Assembly (NCBI RefSeq): GCF_029784155.1 | Contig: NC_073693.1 | Coordinates: forward strand, 355,388,591-355,452,590 | From: Uranotaenia lowii | Lineage: Eukaryota; Arthropoda; Insecta; Diptera; Culicidae | Direction of reading: 5' to 3' | DNA: 64,000 nucleotides | The notes under the pieces: model-generated | The model's input: only the letters and a program-made list of their open reading frames with translations | Database searches by the model: none | Told to the model about the DNA's origin: nothing | Shown: positions 1 to 12,120 of the stretch, one piece after another | Layout of the letters: each line of letters starts with the position of its first letter | Numbering within the stretch: the stretch's first letter is position 1 | Program-made: the position numbers and the translations under genes

Positions 1-1048
1 ACTCGGATCGGATTTACTCTCCGGCAACGACGCCAACTTTCTTCGACGGGTACAGAACACACGAATGGGAGAAAAAAAGTTGTCCTATGAATATCTAGCG
101 TATTTATAGGAGACTGTCCAAACAAGCCGGCTTAACCTTTTTTTTTTGTTGATTTTCACGTTAATTACCGATACGTATTCGTTTTCTTGTTCACATTCGC
201 ACAAAGAATTTGTACTAGCTCGTTTGGTGTTGCTTCTACCCGCGTTCTACACACTCGTGTTGTCGCAGGGTCCGTCCGTTTCGTCCTTTGGCGCCTCCGG
301 GTCCTTTTGCTTGGTCTAGATTTTCAACCCTTGAAACTGAATCGTTAGTGTAGTAAGAATATCCTTTGTCGCATAGTATTCAGGGTATTTTTACGAGGCA
401 CTGGAGACTCTTTAGTAGAATCAAGTGTCTTTGCGATTGGCTAAACCTCTTTCACTCGTACTTGTAACACTTCAGAAGATTATAAAACATTTACACACAA
501 TATGGACGTAGGTATTTTCTTCACTTCAAATCCCGTACTTGACTGTCCGCTGGTGGATCAGGTGATGATTGCTATTATCCTGACCCGTGGGCTATTTTTC
601 TTTGCATCCAATGATACTTGGTAAAAAACCAATTACAACGATAAGCGATAAGAGATGTAGTTCACAGGTTTCTTTCTTCTTATTTGGATGCTACGATGAA
701 CTCTCTTCTCGTCGTAGTCGTCGGATGCTGAAATGACCTAATTTTTTTTGACTCTTCTGTGGTATTTGGTCTTGATGATTGAAAAAAAAATACTCGGTGC
801 GCACAATTGAATTTTTGATTATTTTGTTGCAAATTCGCTTGGATTAAAAATTGCAGTCTAGCAGGAAGGAAGAAAGCTTACGTCCATACGCTTCGATCGT
901 TTATCGAAGACTGAGCTCGAGTCGTTGGCTGAGATCTGGTAATAAATTGAAAGTCTCTCCTTCACAGTACGCTAGCTAACGCTGCCAGAGCGGCCGGTCA
1001 GCCCAGTCGAAAGTAAAACGATTGATGCAGGCAGAGGCGCATACGTAC
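1..1048. other. Unassigned AT-rich sequence
   Basis: I see no domain-bearing frame, terminal repeat or RNA gene here. The composition is mixed AT-rich with short T runs. It could be intron or intergenic DNA of the gene suggested by the exon at 1049-1118. Confidence 0.4.
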
Positions 1049-1118
1049 CTCTCTCGTTGCGTATAAGCGTTCTCAAAATCCTTATCGCCTGGCTGTGGAA
1101 GGGCGAAACTGCTGCCAC
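1049..1118 (-). CDS. Possible internal coding exon of an unidentified gene
   Basis: Read on the minus strand, this 70-nt block follows a good splice acceptor (TTTCTAG) and ends at a good donor (GTACGT). One frame is open throughout and reads SSFALPQPGDKDFENAYTQR with balanced codon use. The surrounding DNA is AT-rich and closed in all frames, so the block stands out. I do not recognise the protein and find no partner exon nearby. It could be an isolated exon of a host gene with long introns, or chance. Confidence 0.25.
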
Positions 1119-1751
1119 CTAGAAATGTTTGTGCTAAGAGTGGATAAAAGAAAAAAAAACAAGAGTTATAGTTGTTTCGAAAATAATGTCGAATCATTTC
1201 GAACGTAATGAACATTAAGTAATAATTTTTAACAATTCTTTATTGATAGTAATTTTTTATCAACCGGGAATAATTTACGAAAATTTTTGTAGGGCTTGGA
1301 CGTTGCTAAAAGTTAAAAAAAATAAATTTAAAAAAAAAATCCCTGCTGTTTATGTGTGTATATTTCATCTGGGACAGTCGTTCATTATTTTTCGGAGTAT
1401 CTAAACTCTTTCTTTTCCTTTTATATTGAAGTTCTTTATTAAAAATGACAAATTTCTAGGTTAGATGAAAATAACTTAAATCTATATGAGATAAAGTGTG
1501 CCAAAGTCATTTTTTCCTTTCATGGCGATCGTCAAAAATTATTTTACTGAAAAAAGGGTAAAGAAGTCAAACGGTCGGGGCTCCACAACCAGAAAAGTTC
1601 CTGAGAATCGTTGGCTGTGATTGATTCCATCTATCTCACTTTATGTTTTTTGTTACACACCAAGCTTTTTATACAGTTTTTTTTGCAATTAATAAGTTAC
1701 CTAAGCGAAAATATTCCATTTCTATGGAGAACGCTGGAAGTTGGGTGAATC
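1119..1751. other. Unassigned AT-rich sequence
   Basis: This stretch is low-complexity AT-rich DNA with several A and T runs. No open frame of interest and no inverted-repeat boundaries are visible. Confidence 0.4.
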
Positions 1752-2217
1752 TCAGCTCCTAATCTTGAAAGCTGAGACCGGAAACCTGAGACAAGAGTGA
1801 CATGGAGTGAGACGTGAGAAGCGCAACGTGAGACGTAGTAATTGAGAAGTGAGACATGAGACAATAGAGGTTAATCGTGAGCAGTAAGACGTGGGAAATG
1901 AGAAATGAAACATGAGAAGTGGGAAGTGAAAAATGAGTCGTGATAAAAAAAAACAGTGAGACGTGAGAAGTAAGACTTCCCACGTCTCATTTCGCAATTT
2001 TCTTTCTCGTGACTCACTCTTCTCATTTCATGTCTTATTTCTCACTCCTCACGTCTTCCAAGTCTCACTTCTGACCAGCTACGTCTCACTTCTCACATCT
2101 AACTTTTTACGTCTCACATACATCTCACGAACGATTTCTCATGTCACACTTTTCACTTCTCTGGTTTCACGTCTTACACCTCATGTCTTTTGTCTCGTGT
2201 TTAATATCCTAACTTAA
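1752..2217. repeat. Heptamer array arranged as a foldback (inverted pair)
   Basis: From 1752 to about 1977 the plus strand is a degenerate run of TGAGACG/TGAGAAG heptamers. From about 1978 to 2217 it is the reverse complement (TCTCACGTCTCACTTC-type). The strand switch falls at about 1977, so the whole block can fold on itself. Reading frames open across it encode only repeat-derived runs such as LTSHVSLLTS and are not genes. The same heptamer type returns at 33866-34245, 40893-41262, 42280-42690 and 43846-44600. Confidence 0.8.
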
Positions 2218-2408
2218 GCCTCAGTAAGTTCTCATATCCCAGGTTTTTAGGTTTCCTGTCTCAGTTCTTAAATTTCAGGGGTCAGATCTAAGGCGCAAGT
2301 TCTCATGTTCAATGTCATAAGTTTTGGTTAAGGTTTTTCACAATTAGCACAAAAAATGTGTAAAAATAACCTATAATAATTCTGTCTTGTCACGAAATCG
2401 GGCCACTA

Positions 2409-3517
2409 AAGGGTGATACGGTCAAAATTTGGTCAATATCAACTTGACGTATTTCTTTCAATTTTGCATTTAAAAAACATGAATGCCCCTCATTTTGAAG
2501 GTGTGTGTGTGTGTAGAATGTTGCTCCTATTTTGATTTTGGAATTCACTCTTCAGTTGTCAAAATGCCGTCCAAGAAAGAAGAGCAGCGCATCAAAATTT
2601 TGCTCGCGCATCGCGAAAATCCGAGCTACTCGCACGCAAAGCTGGCAAAATCGCTAAAAGTTGCCAAATCAACCGTTACAAATGTATTTAAAGTGTTTGG
2701 GGAACGTTTATCGACAGCCAGCAAGTCTAGATCTGGGGGGAATTGGAAAACCGGAAGCAGCTGAGACGACAAAGAGAGTTACCGGTAGTTTCAAGTGAAA
2801 CCCTAACCTCTCTCTCCGAGATGCAGCTAATAAGCTGGGTGTATCGTCTACAACCGTGCATCAAGCCAAAAAACGAGCCGGACTATCGACTTACAAGAAG
2901 GTAGTGTCTCCAAATTGCGATGATAAACAAAATACGATGGCCAAAGCGCGATCCCGGAGGCTGTATACGACGATGCTGACGAAGTTTGACTGCGTGGTAA
3001 TGAATGGACGACGAAACCTACGTCAAAGCCGACTACAAGCAGCTTCCGAGACAGGAGTTTCATACGGCAAAAGGAAGGGGAAAGCTAGCAGATATTTTTA
3101 AGCACATGAAACTGTCAAAGTTCGCGAAGAAATATCTGGTTTGGCAAGCCATCTGTACCTGTGGCATGAAAAGCAGCATTTTCATAGCTTCCGGGACTGT
3201 CAGCCAAGAAATTTACGTGAAAGAGTGTTTGAATAAACGTTTTCTGCCTTTCCTGAAGAAACACGGTTGTTTCGTAATGTTTTGGCCGGATTTGGCATCT
3301 TGCCATTACGGTAAAAAGGCCATGGAGTGGTACGCCGCCAACAACGTGCAGGTGGTTCTTAAGGACAAGTTTGGAAAAGCGGAAGCCTAACTGAATATTT
3401 TTCTTGAATTTTATATTAATTAAACTTGAAAAAAAAATTTAAATTGATTTTTTAAACCAACGATTTCATCGATTTACACGCGTTTTCCCTTGACCAAATT
3501 TTGACCGTATCACCCTT
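2409..3517 (+). mobile_element. DD37E-type Tc1/mariner element, copy 1 (internally deleted)
   Basis: The element has ~28-bp terminal inverted repeats starting AAGGGTGATACGGTCAAAAT and is flanked by a TA duplication (2407-2408 and 3518-3519). It is 1109 bp long and plus-oriented. It is the same family as the 1294-bp copy at 12121-13414 and lacks roughly 0.2 kb near the 3' end of the transposase. TA target site, TIR length and the transposase remains place it in Tc1/mariner. It cannot make its own transposase. Confidence 0.9.
2564..3390 (+). pseudogene. Tc1/mariner (DD37E-type) transposase pseudogene
   Basis: The reading starts at MPSKKEEQRIKILLAHREN, the N-terminal helix-turn-helix region. 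It is broken by frameshifts near 2740-3000 and continues with the catalytic segment containing MDDETYVKADYK (first Asp) and FWPDLASCHYGKK (second Asp). After VVLKDK it jumps to FGKAEA and stops, so the third catalytic acidic residue and the C-terminus are deleted. The copy at 12248-13261 shows what is missing. It cannot encode a working enzyme. Confidence 0.9.
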
Positions 3518-3889
3518 TATTACAGACACCTCTTTTAAGAAACTTTCCTGATCAGTTGTGCTGAGGTAAAGCAATAACATCAAAATTTATGCGAAAAATG
3601 TAGACACGAATAATGATTTTATGTTTTTTTTATTTTTCAATTTCAGTGCTGCTAAAGCGAATAATTCTTCCAAATAAAGACGGGAGAGATGTCGAACTTA
3701 TCAACTGTTCTCTCTCACTCTTCCACTCATTCGAACGTTATCACTTGTTCCTCTTAGCTCTGCAGAAGTATCAAAATAAAAATAAGAAAGAACGTATGTG
3801 TACAAAGCAAAAGGTAATAACAGAAAGAGAGAGAGAGAATGAGAGGGTGAGAAAAAATAACAAACAATTCTTATCAATCAGGTAATCAG

Positions 3890-4087
3890 TGCCAGCGCCA
3901 GTGCATCCTTTCTGCCATCGATGCCCAAACGAAAGATTTCAAAACGCCGGTGGTGATGGTAGTGATAGAACCGGATCCTCTAAATCGCAGCTTGACAGAA
4001 AGACTCGCAGTAGAGGACATCACTCGCGTGGGCTTGGACGCTGTACCAGACACGAATCCAGCTGGCACGTTTCACCTCCTGAAGTAG
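3890..4087 (+). CDS. Possible 3'-terminal coding exon of an unidentified gene
   Basis: Sixty-five codons are open up to a TAG at 4085-4087, reading for example CQRQCILSAIDAQTKDFKTP and later PDPLNRSLTERLAVEDITRV. Codon use is GC-richer at third positions than the surroundings. Two candidate acceptors precede it: one AG ends at 3881 and one at 3889. A polyadenylation signal AATAAA lies at 4197-4202, about 110 bp past the stop, as expected of a last exon. I do not recognise the protein and cannot find upstream exons in the 0.4 kb back to the mariner copy. Confidence 0.35.
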   Translation, partial: CQRQCILSAIDAQTKDFKTPVVMVVIEPDPLNRSLTERLAVEDITRVGLDAVPDTNPAGTFHLLK

Positions 4088-4202
4088 AATATAACACATT
4101 TTTAAAGAAATTTCATCTTGATCAAAGTGTGACCTTGCCTGTGGGTGGAAAATAATTAGCTGTAATTCTAGGAATTCGCCGTACCTGATACATGAGAATA
4201 AA

Positions 4203-4850
4203 AATTCACTACGGTTTAAATTAGTAGGTTATCATTTTTGAAAATGTGAGGAAAGTTGACCCATTTTGTCTTTTACCCTTGTTGATATAAAGTTAATTAC
4301 TTAATGATAGTAAATTTTACTTATCTATCTAAACAAATCGGTTAACAGCAAATAGCTTATTGAGAATGAATCAAACAAAAGATAAGGAATACTTGACATC
4401 TACAACTTGAATTATCAGTTTTTAGCATTGAAACGCTAATCGCTAATTAGTCCGCTTACCAATTTCTTTTCTCACTAACTAAACTAACGGACTCTCCACT
4501 ATCTGGTAGGAAAAATCATATAGGTATAGGCACTCTTGATTAATTAATTGCACTTGGCGGAGTTTGTTTATTCGTTAGTTCACCAAAAATTTAGTGAGAA
4601 TTCCCGGACATCTTAAGCTTATTCAGCCTTTTCGATAAGGGATTTAGCTGAAAATTTCTGTTTCTTTCGATACATTCACGTCTCATAATCAAGCTGAAAA
4701 GAAAGCTAATCAATCTTACAGTGAGACTCATGAGAAAAAAAACCAATTCTCAAGAAATTTAACTTTCACTTACTTTGTTGAATGCTCATTTCTATATTGT
4801 ATTATTTCTTGACAGTATGGAGCAGGTTCATAATAAATTAAAATTATTCT
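4203..4850. other. Unassigned AT-rich sequence
   Basis: No coding frame, TIR or tandem repeat is visible between the possible terminal exon and the tRNA-like segment. Confidence 0.4.
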
Positions 4851-4855
4851 TTACT

Positions 4856-4938
4856 TACTTCGATCTACTTGAAGATTTGAACCAGAGCCCTTCGAATTGC
4901 GAGTCTGACACGGTACCACTAAGTTCGTAAAATAGTAG
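4856..4938 (-). repeat. tRNA-like SINE head (possible)
   Basis: On the minus strand an A-box-like stretch (ACTTAGTGGTACC) is followed about 35 nt later by a B-box-like stretch (GGTTCAAATC), with tRNA-like sequence (CAGACTCGCAATTCGAAG) between them. An A-rich tail (AAGTAAGTAAAGAATAATTT) follows. This is the arrangement of a pol III promoter in a tRNA-derived SINE. It is degenerate and could equally be an old tRNA pseudogene. Confidence 0.4.
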
Positions 4939-4975
4939 GGGAGTCGAAACACAAAAGCAGCATCTTTTTTTTTTA

Positions 4976-6660
4976 TTAGTTGATCGCCCAGGTGTTAAAT
5001 CCCCCTGGGTTCCAAGGCACGGCGAGCCACCGCGTCCCCCCAGTTTGCTACTCTGGGTCCATGGGTGCAATTGGACGCCTCATGATACAATGCTAAGGAA
5101 CACTGTACCCCCTACGCCATAAAGTTCATCTGGGGTCACTGATCTTATTTCTCACCTCTAACTGTTTAACACACTATACTTCAATAGTAGGAGGTCGATT
5201 CGCGCTAAAGCGCTCCGAGGCAATACTCGTTTCCGAAACCACAATCAGCAAATACCTCATTCCAACACGACTCGATGCACAACCCTAACGAGTTAGGATC
5301 CGACATCTCAACGTATTAAAAAAGGTCCTCATTTAGCGCAGCTACTAACTTTGCGAATCTAGTCCAGGAAATCCAGAAAGACAAAGCGAGTTGTCGACGA
5401 CACTTTCTCTAGTAGTACACGCGGGTCAGGAGGCAAGACCCCCTAAGCCACGTGTAAGAACTCCTCCGAACCCTCTAGTGTTGACTTAAGTCACCACTCA
5501 GTGCAACTATCCAATTTGCAAGTCGGATGTCTCACTCCCCGAGGCGCAAATCGAGCTGTAGACCGCGCTCATCAGGTCGCACTCGCGCATCAATTCCCGA
5601 AACGCGTGTCGAACCCTGACACTTCCGGCATAATACTGTGCCTCACTGACACTGACGTGTTTGACACGTCTCCAAGTGATTGACCCACCAAAGCCACCAC
5701 TTTGCGCATTTACTCATTTTTCGACCCACCGAAACGCAAAACGAGTTGGCGATCGCTCTCCCTCCGGTCGCATCCGTAGTTCAGGGACAGGACCCCCGAA
5801 CGCGTGTTGGACCTTCACCCTCACACCCGAGTACTGGGAACTGAATACCCGGGGGCACCACTTCTTCCGCGCAGATTTGGCAGATCAGTCGACGGCCTCT
5901 AGTGGGTTTAGTGATAGTTCTCTTAGCCGTACATCTGCAATCGCCGAGACTTGCAGAAACGTTTACGCCCTGGACCAAGAGGAGGTGGAACTACCAGCCC
6001 AGCATCACCAGGTGCATAGAAGTTCTAATTTGGTGTCGTATACGTATGGAACATGAAGGTTTAAGAACCGTTCATTGGAAAGCACATACCTAAGGGTCCG
6101 GCGCCGATTGACCAACGCATAGTGCTGACCTCCACTGCTGGCGATCCGGATGTCTTCACTTGCTGCCAGCCAAGGTTTTCGTCAACTGTGCGGATTTCAG
6201 AGGCTAGACTACGCTCTGCGAAGTAGTTCCAACTCCCCGTGGTGCAGAGTCGAAACGTGTCTACAAACTCGTCACCTGTGGGCGTACGGCCAAGAGAACT
6301 ACACGTCACACTTGGTGCAGCCAGCCTGCCGACGAACTGCGTGCCGAGTGTGGCACAAACATAGTGCAACTGGGTACCTGGTACCAGTGCTCAGTCGCAA
6401 GAGGGAGGGATCGTTACGCGTATCGGGTAGTTGCGACCCTGATATGAGGGGCGACCAATCACGGGTACATCCTTCGTTGCAGGTCCGGATGGGAATTATG
6501 GCCAGAGGCCCTAGGTGGACTTTATGGTGTAGGGGTACATAGTATCATGAGTCATCAATTGCACCCATGAACCCAGAGTAGCAAACTGGGGGGACGCGGT
6601 GGCTCGCCGTGCCTTGGGATGTAATCCGTAAAAAGGATTTATCACCTGGGTGTCAACTAA
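4976..6660. mobile_element. 1.7-kb element with ~150-bp terminal inverted repeats, unclassified
   Basis: The left end (4976-5138) and the reverse complement of the right end (6511-6660) align over about 150-165 bp. The shared core includes CAAGGCACGGCGAGCCACCG and TTTGCTACTCTGGGT. The termini read TTAGTTGA on both sides. The interior is GC-richer than its surroundings and has no recognisable transposase. Open frames up to 131 codons exist but look like non-coding sequence. No clear target-site duplication is visible, so the superfamily is unknown. The right end abuts the 3' tail of the CR1-like element. Confidence 0.7.
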
Positions 6661-6664
6661 TTGT

Positions 6665-9600
6665 TGTTTATTGTTTATAAAAAAAGACCATCTGACGTAA
6701 GTGTCTTAATGGTTTACTTAAATCTAAGTCTTTCTAAACTTACATTATGAGTTTTCCAATTAGCTGTTTCTTAACTGGTCACTTATGTTAGATTCGATCA
6801 AGCGTTTAAATGTTGCAGTTGAGACATTGAAGTCAAAGAGAGCATAATTGCGTAAGAAGCTAATTTTTGCGGAACGTAAAGGGTTGTTGCTTCCATAGCG
6901 TGTATTTCTCGATTCCAGTGAAAGCCAGTCACGGTTTCGTAGAGCTCTTTCTGGGGCATAAATATTACAGCGGGAGAGTATCCAAGAACAGTCGATTTCG
7001 TTTCTGAGAATTTTTGCCACAAATAGTGATTGACCGATGGAATGGCGATCCGACAGCGTGTGAAGGCCAAGTAGAGCGCAACGTTGTGCATAAGATGGCA
7101 GGTTTCGAGGATTATCCCACGGTAGATCACGCAGAGCATAACAAACGAATTTCCGTTGAACCGCTTCAAAACGCGCTACCCATGTAGCTTCAAATGGCCA
7201 CCACACAAGATTTGTAGATTCTAGTATTGAACGGACCAGACAGCAATACAGAGCTCGTAGGCAAACAGGATCTGTAAATTCTTTACTCAGACGTATGACA
7301 AATCCCAGCATTCGGTTAGGGGACATCCATAAATTACGTAACGCTCCTAGGGTGCGGAGTAAGCTCGAGCGTTACGAATTGTGACATAGGGGAGGGGGGG
7401 GGGAGGTATGCTTATCGTTACGTAACGATTTTTTTCCTTAAAAATTTAAGTTAGTGTAATAGCAGCGATTTTGATGTCATGCATTTTTTGCAGAATGATA
7501 AACAAAACAAACTCAGCTTAAAATTTGTAGGCTTCAACATGACTGGAACTGGTTTGTAAGTTTTCCTCTTCTGAGATAGACTCCTTTAAATGTGTAATAA
7601 ATATCCGTGAAATAACCGTTGGAAAACCAAATATTAGGAACATTTACCCCCAAGAACTGAATTAACCGGAAATTTTACTATTTTTTCTCAATTGATTTAA
7701 AAAATGCAATTTTGATTATTCCGACGAAAATTACTAAATGGAGTATATTTTGCATAACAAGTTATATTGCAGTGAACAAGCACAGAGCAACTCGTGACAA
7801 TCAAATTATTTTATCAGATCAGAAAGGCATCATTAAGTAGGTACTAAGAAGCGATGTGGATAAATAATAATTCCGTTTTGAAAAGTGTTTAAATTTTTTG
7901 TTTTAAAATCTCTTTTTGATATTTGAAAATCAGTATTCAAAAACCTGAGAAGATAGGGGGGGGGGGGATAATTATCAGCGTTTCGTAATTTTCCAAAGGA
8001 CTGAAGCAACTGTCAAATCACATATAAACAGACCGTACCGACTTTTTGGAACCAGAACGTCAGTTCCCCTTTGATTTCAATGGCATTTTGGTACCAAAAC
8101 GTCAGTGCGGTACTGAAATGTCAATTCGGAAATTTCTATCTCTTTCAGCCCCTTGTAATTTTCATAGGGGGTACGTCGAATCGTTACGATTTGTGACATA
8201 CGGGGAGGAGGGGGTCAAAAAAGTGCATATTTTGCGTTACGTAATTTATGGATGCCGCCTTAGCCTTTTCAAGTGTAGCACAGTAGTGACACTTAAATGT
8301 CATATGACTATCCAAAACAACGCCAAGGTCCTTCATTTGATCAACACGATGTAGAAATTCGCCCTGAATATTGTAGTCGTATAAAAATGGAAGTTTCTTG
8401 CGTCCAAATGTTATGATACAGCACTTAGAGACGCTTAAGGCCAGTAGGTTAACAGCACACCAATTTACAACCGTATCGAGGAATCGCTGTAATATCTGAC
8501 AATCTGCCAAGCTGTTAACGACCAAAAAAATTTCAAATCGTCCGCATACATGAGTACTCCGCATCCAACAAGCAGCATGTTAATATCATTACAGAACAGG
8601 GTGAACAATAGAGGACCCAAATTACTTCCTTGTGGTACCCCTGAATTCGGAATGAAATCTGGAGATTCAGAAGATCCAATTTTTACAACAAGACGACGAT
8701 AAGTTAAGTAGCTTCTTATCCAGGCGCATAATCTCTCAGATAATACCAGGCGTTTTAACTTCAAAAGTAAAATTAAGATTCACTGAGTCAAATGCCGCAG
8801 TGATGTCCGTGTAAATAGCGTCGACTTGTTCGCCACAACCCATACCGGATATGCAGAATGATGTAAACACAGCTAGGTTTGACGTAACCGAGCGTTTCGG
8901 GAAAAAAACCGTGTTGATTGTCCGAAATCCAATTTCGGCAGGCTAAAAACATAACATCGTTAACAATTCTCTCTAAGACCTTCGAGCAGGCAGCTAACGA
9001 TGTGACACCTCGATAATTACGGACTTCTTGCTTATCACCTTTTTTAAAGATTGGGCTCAAGAAGGATCTTTTCCAGAAGGCAGGAAACTGATGTTGTTGT
9101 AAGGACTTATTGAAAATACAAGCTTTACAAGTAAAGTGCAACACTTTTTTAACACACACGCAGGAATTCCATCCTGTCCAGCTGAGGTAGAGTACTTCAA
9201 ATTTTTTATAGCCTCGAAAACCATTTCCTCGGTTACAACAAAAACGTCGAGATTTAAAACATCGGTGGGCAATCGTGTGACAGCTTAGCTAATTTGCAGT
9301 TGACGATTGAATTGAAAATACAATGGAGAAATGCTTTACATTTGTCAGCAGGAAATATAGCAATTCTGTCATCTAAACGTACCTCCGCAGAAAGACCGGA
9401 TTCCTTCCGTTTGTTATTCACGAAATTCCAAAACTTTTTCGGGTTCCGACGAAGCTCACTTTGAGTACGATTTACATAACGGCGATAGCATAATCGGTTG
9501 TAGATTCGATATTGTCTGGTAGCATCGTTAAGTTTCATTTTAATGAATGGGCATCTAGAATTACTAAATGTTCGTAGAAATTTCGAGCGCAGCTGTTTCA

Positions 9601-9960
9601 ATCGTTTTAAACGAGAATTTGTCCAAGGAGGTCTGAGTGGAGGGCGAGCCATGGGTACAGATTTGTCGAACACATCGTCCATAATTGCGCAGAATGAATT
9701 CACGGCTACATCCACACTAGTACATCTTTGAAGATTTGTCCAGTCTACTTCAGATAGAACTAGGTTCATCAGGTCAAAATCAGCCCTACGGAAGTCACGT
9801 GCAGATGGGTCGAAAGCCTCTACAAAAGCGACCGGATTCGGGAATGAAATGATGAACTCAAGCAGAGGATGATATACGTCTATTGGTACAACGGCATCAC
9901 TTGCTTCAATATAAAAGACTACGCCGCCACGAGCTTCTTGGCCTGCTTCTTCTTCGATGC
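6665..9960 (-). pseudogene. CR1/Jockey-like non-LTR retrotransposon, 5'-truncated and decayed, split by a MITE
   Basis: Read on the minus strand from about 9960 down. First comes the end of an endonuclease domain and linker (WTNSRLKRLKQLRSKF, RNPKKFWNFVNNKRKESGL). Then come the reverse-transcriptase blocks TSAGQDGIPACVLKK, FKKGDKQEVRNYRG, SGVPQGSNLGPLLF and MYADDLKFF, and DLGVVLDSHMTF. The typical C-terminal segment ends at about 6760. Frameshifts separate the blocks at about 9250, 9060, 8790 and 8500. The 3' tail (an AAACAATAAACAACAATTAG-like end near 6661-6690) fits this group. Most of the endonuclease and any ORF1 are missing. A 0.93-kb TIR element (7324-8254) interrupts the C-terminal part. 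It is a dead copy. Confidence 0.85.
7324..8254. mobile_element. MITE-like element with ATCCATAAATTACGTAACG ends, inserted in the CR1-like copy
   Basis: The left end CATCCATAAATTACGTAACG is matched in inverted orientation at the right end. A subterminal stretch (CGTTACGA-TTGTGACATA followed by a G run) is also shared. It interrupts the coding sequence of the CR1-like copy between LEKAKA and SPNRMLGFVIRL, which confirms insertion. No transposase is visible and the target-site duplication is not obvious. Confidence 0.75.
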
Positions 9961-10710
9961 CCATCTGGAATCCAGTTTAGCGTCGCTTGGTCTTTCCGAC
10001 ATTGACTTTGAGACCTGCTGCCTTGGAGCTTTCGGTGAGGTCGTCGAGTTTGCTCTGCATGGCTTGTTGTGTTTGAGCGAGCAAAACAGTATCGTCAGCC
10101 AGGTCAAGATCGTTCTGTTGCTCCATTGTCGAAGGATTCCACGGCAAACCTCGGTTTGGTCTACAGTCAATCGATCCAGTCAAGATCTCATCTACTACGC
10201 TGAAAAAGAGTAGCGGTGATTAGATAAATCCTTGTCTCACTCCAGCAGTTACCGAGATTGGATCAGACAAGATACCGTCGTGCAGGACCTTGCACGAAAA
10301 TGCCTTCGATGAAACGAACTAGTTTCTCTGGGAGTCCTCGTCGTCTAAGAGCAGCCCAGATGTTTTCGTGGTTCAGTAGGTTGAATGATTTTTCAAAATC
10401 AATGAACACCAGCAGAAGAGAGTCCTGGAATTCGTTGATTTGTTCCAGTATGATTCGTAGCGTTGTGTGTGATGTGGTCCACACATGATCGTCCGGATCG
10501 GAATCTCCGTTGATCCGTTTCAGGATAGCTTTGCAGAGTACTTTAGAGTTGTACAGATCAACTTTATGCCTCGCCAGTTACCGCACTCTAGTCGGCTGGG
10601 AATGTTGCACTATCCCAGATGTCAGCGAAAAGACAGTGCAACATTTGTGCTGACAAGGCAGAGACCGCTTTCAGCCTTTCAGCAGGTATGCAATCGATCC
10701 CAGGCAACGT
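9919..10710 (-). pseudogene. RTE-like reverse-transcriptase fragment
   Basis: On the minus strand the blocks PGIDCIPAERLKA, ADIWDSATFPAD, FIDFEKSFNLLNHENIWAAL, LDLADDTVLLAQTQQAMQSK and AAGLKVNVGKTK appear in order but in different frames. They match the RT core of RTE-type non-LTR elements, where LADD replaces YADD. Endonuclease and 3' end are absent. The fragment is joined directly to the truncated 5' end of the CR1-like copy near 9930-9960. Confidence 0.75.
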
Positions 10711-12118
10711 GGTCCTTTATGTATTTAAAAATTGAAAGTTTTTGAAAAGAGGTACTAGAAAATCGATAATACATCCCCTATCTTTGGACCGAGAGAAAAC
10801 TCCTGATTATAAAATATTCTCGCTCGAGTCGAACCAGCCAGCACATGTCCTGCCATGTGCAAGCGACTTTAAAATGTTTATTTCTTCAATATAATAAACT
10901 GCACCTATCTGCAAAATGTGATGTAACAATTGAATCGACGGACGATGTTGACAAACACATATCAAAGTGCAGAGCTACTTTTACGTAGGTATTCGATCAT
11001 AATGTAATCAATTGTATTGAAAATTATTTCGGAGATCATTTTTCTAAAGTCAATGGCGATCTTGAAGATGTACGATGAGTCATCTTCAAACAACCTTTAT
11101 AGATAACTTAGGGATCTTTATTCGGAAAAGATTGAATATCAATTTTTTAAACCCGATCATGTCTCAATCAATGACAATATTGTTTGAACGTCCAATTAAA
11201 TTCGATTTACACAATTGTTTTTCAAAACTTTGACAAGATGAATGTCAAAATTTAGTTCAATGAATTCCATTGTACATAGTTCCCGTTTTAATTGCGCAAA
11301 TGCAATCCGAAATCATCTTACATCACAAAAATCGGAGCTCCTCGAATCCCGTTGATTATGAATATAATGATGAAACTATCGCAAGGTTTTTCTTCTGAAA
11401 TTATTTTCCCCTGTCTAGTTGCGGACGATGCTTGAAATAGGAAATTTAACCAAGCGCACCGCGACTGTCGCCAGTTGCTTCTACATGGTGATAAGGATTC
11501 CAATCAACCCTCCTGAGACTGGTATACCTATGAAGAGGAAAGAGGAGATTACGCCACTCCCTCTATTCACTAGTAGAAGTGCAAAAAAATAAACCTCATC
11601 CACATACTGGATCATCCATCGAGCGAATGATCCTGGTGAATGTGATTCGCTGATTATGGTTGGTTGGTGTTTTAATAAATATGGTTGATGTTCATATTTT
11701 GATTATTTGTTTATAATAAGCTAAATCTGATAATACCTTTTGGGGCAATTAAAATCCACCCGCCTCTCGGATGCTTCTTTTTTGCAGATTATTTCAGGCA
11801 AGACTGCTGTCAGCAGCAGCAGTTTTTCGAAGAAGCTGGGTGGCTTTTTTAAAGATCATATACCTCCGTGCTCGAGGCATGAGTCAACCACGTGCTATTT
11901 GCCGACCTAGGATTAGTGGGATTTTCTGATAGAGATGGGCAGACGGGTTAAAGTAATTCATAGGGAATATTACTCTATTCCGTCGTACGAGCGATTTTGG
12001 TTTACATGCTGTATTGCAAAAATGAGTGATATTAAAATTAAACTAAAACATATGTTCCGAATGATTGAGGCAGGCGCCACAGACTTCACTGCCTGGGTAC
12101 TGGCTTTCAATTTTTGGC
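10711..12118. other. Unassigned sequence
   Basis: There is no recognisable gene or repeat boundary in this 1.4 kb. Short open frames (for example 11318-11503 and 11935-12186) have no domain features. Confidence 0.4.
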
Positions 12119-12120
12119 TA

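Noticed and set aside
5661..6369. Open frames of 102-131 codons inside the 1.7-kb TIR element
   Set aside because: Frames overlap on both strands in GC-richer DNA, show no domain features and have no supporting signals.
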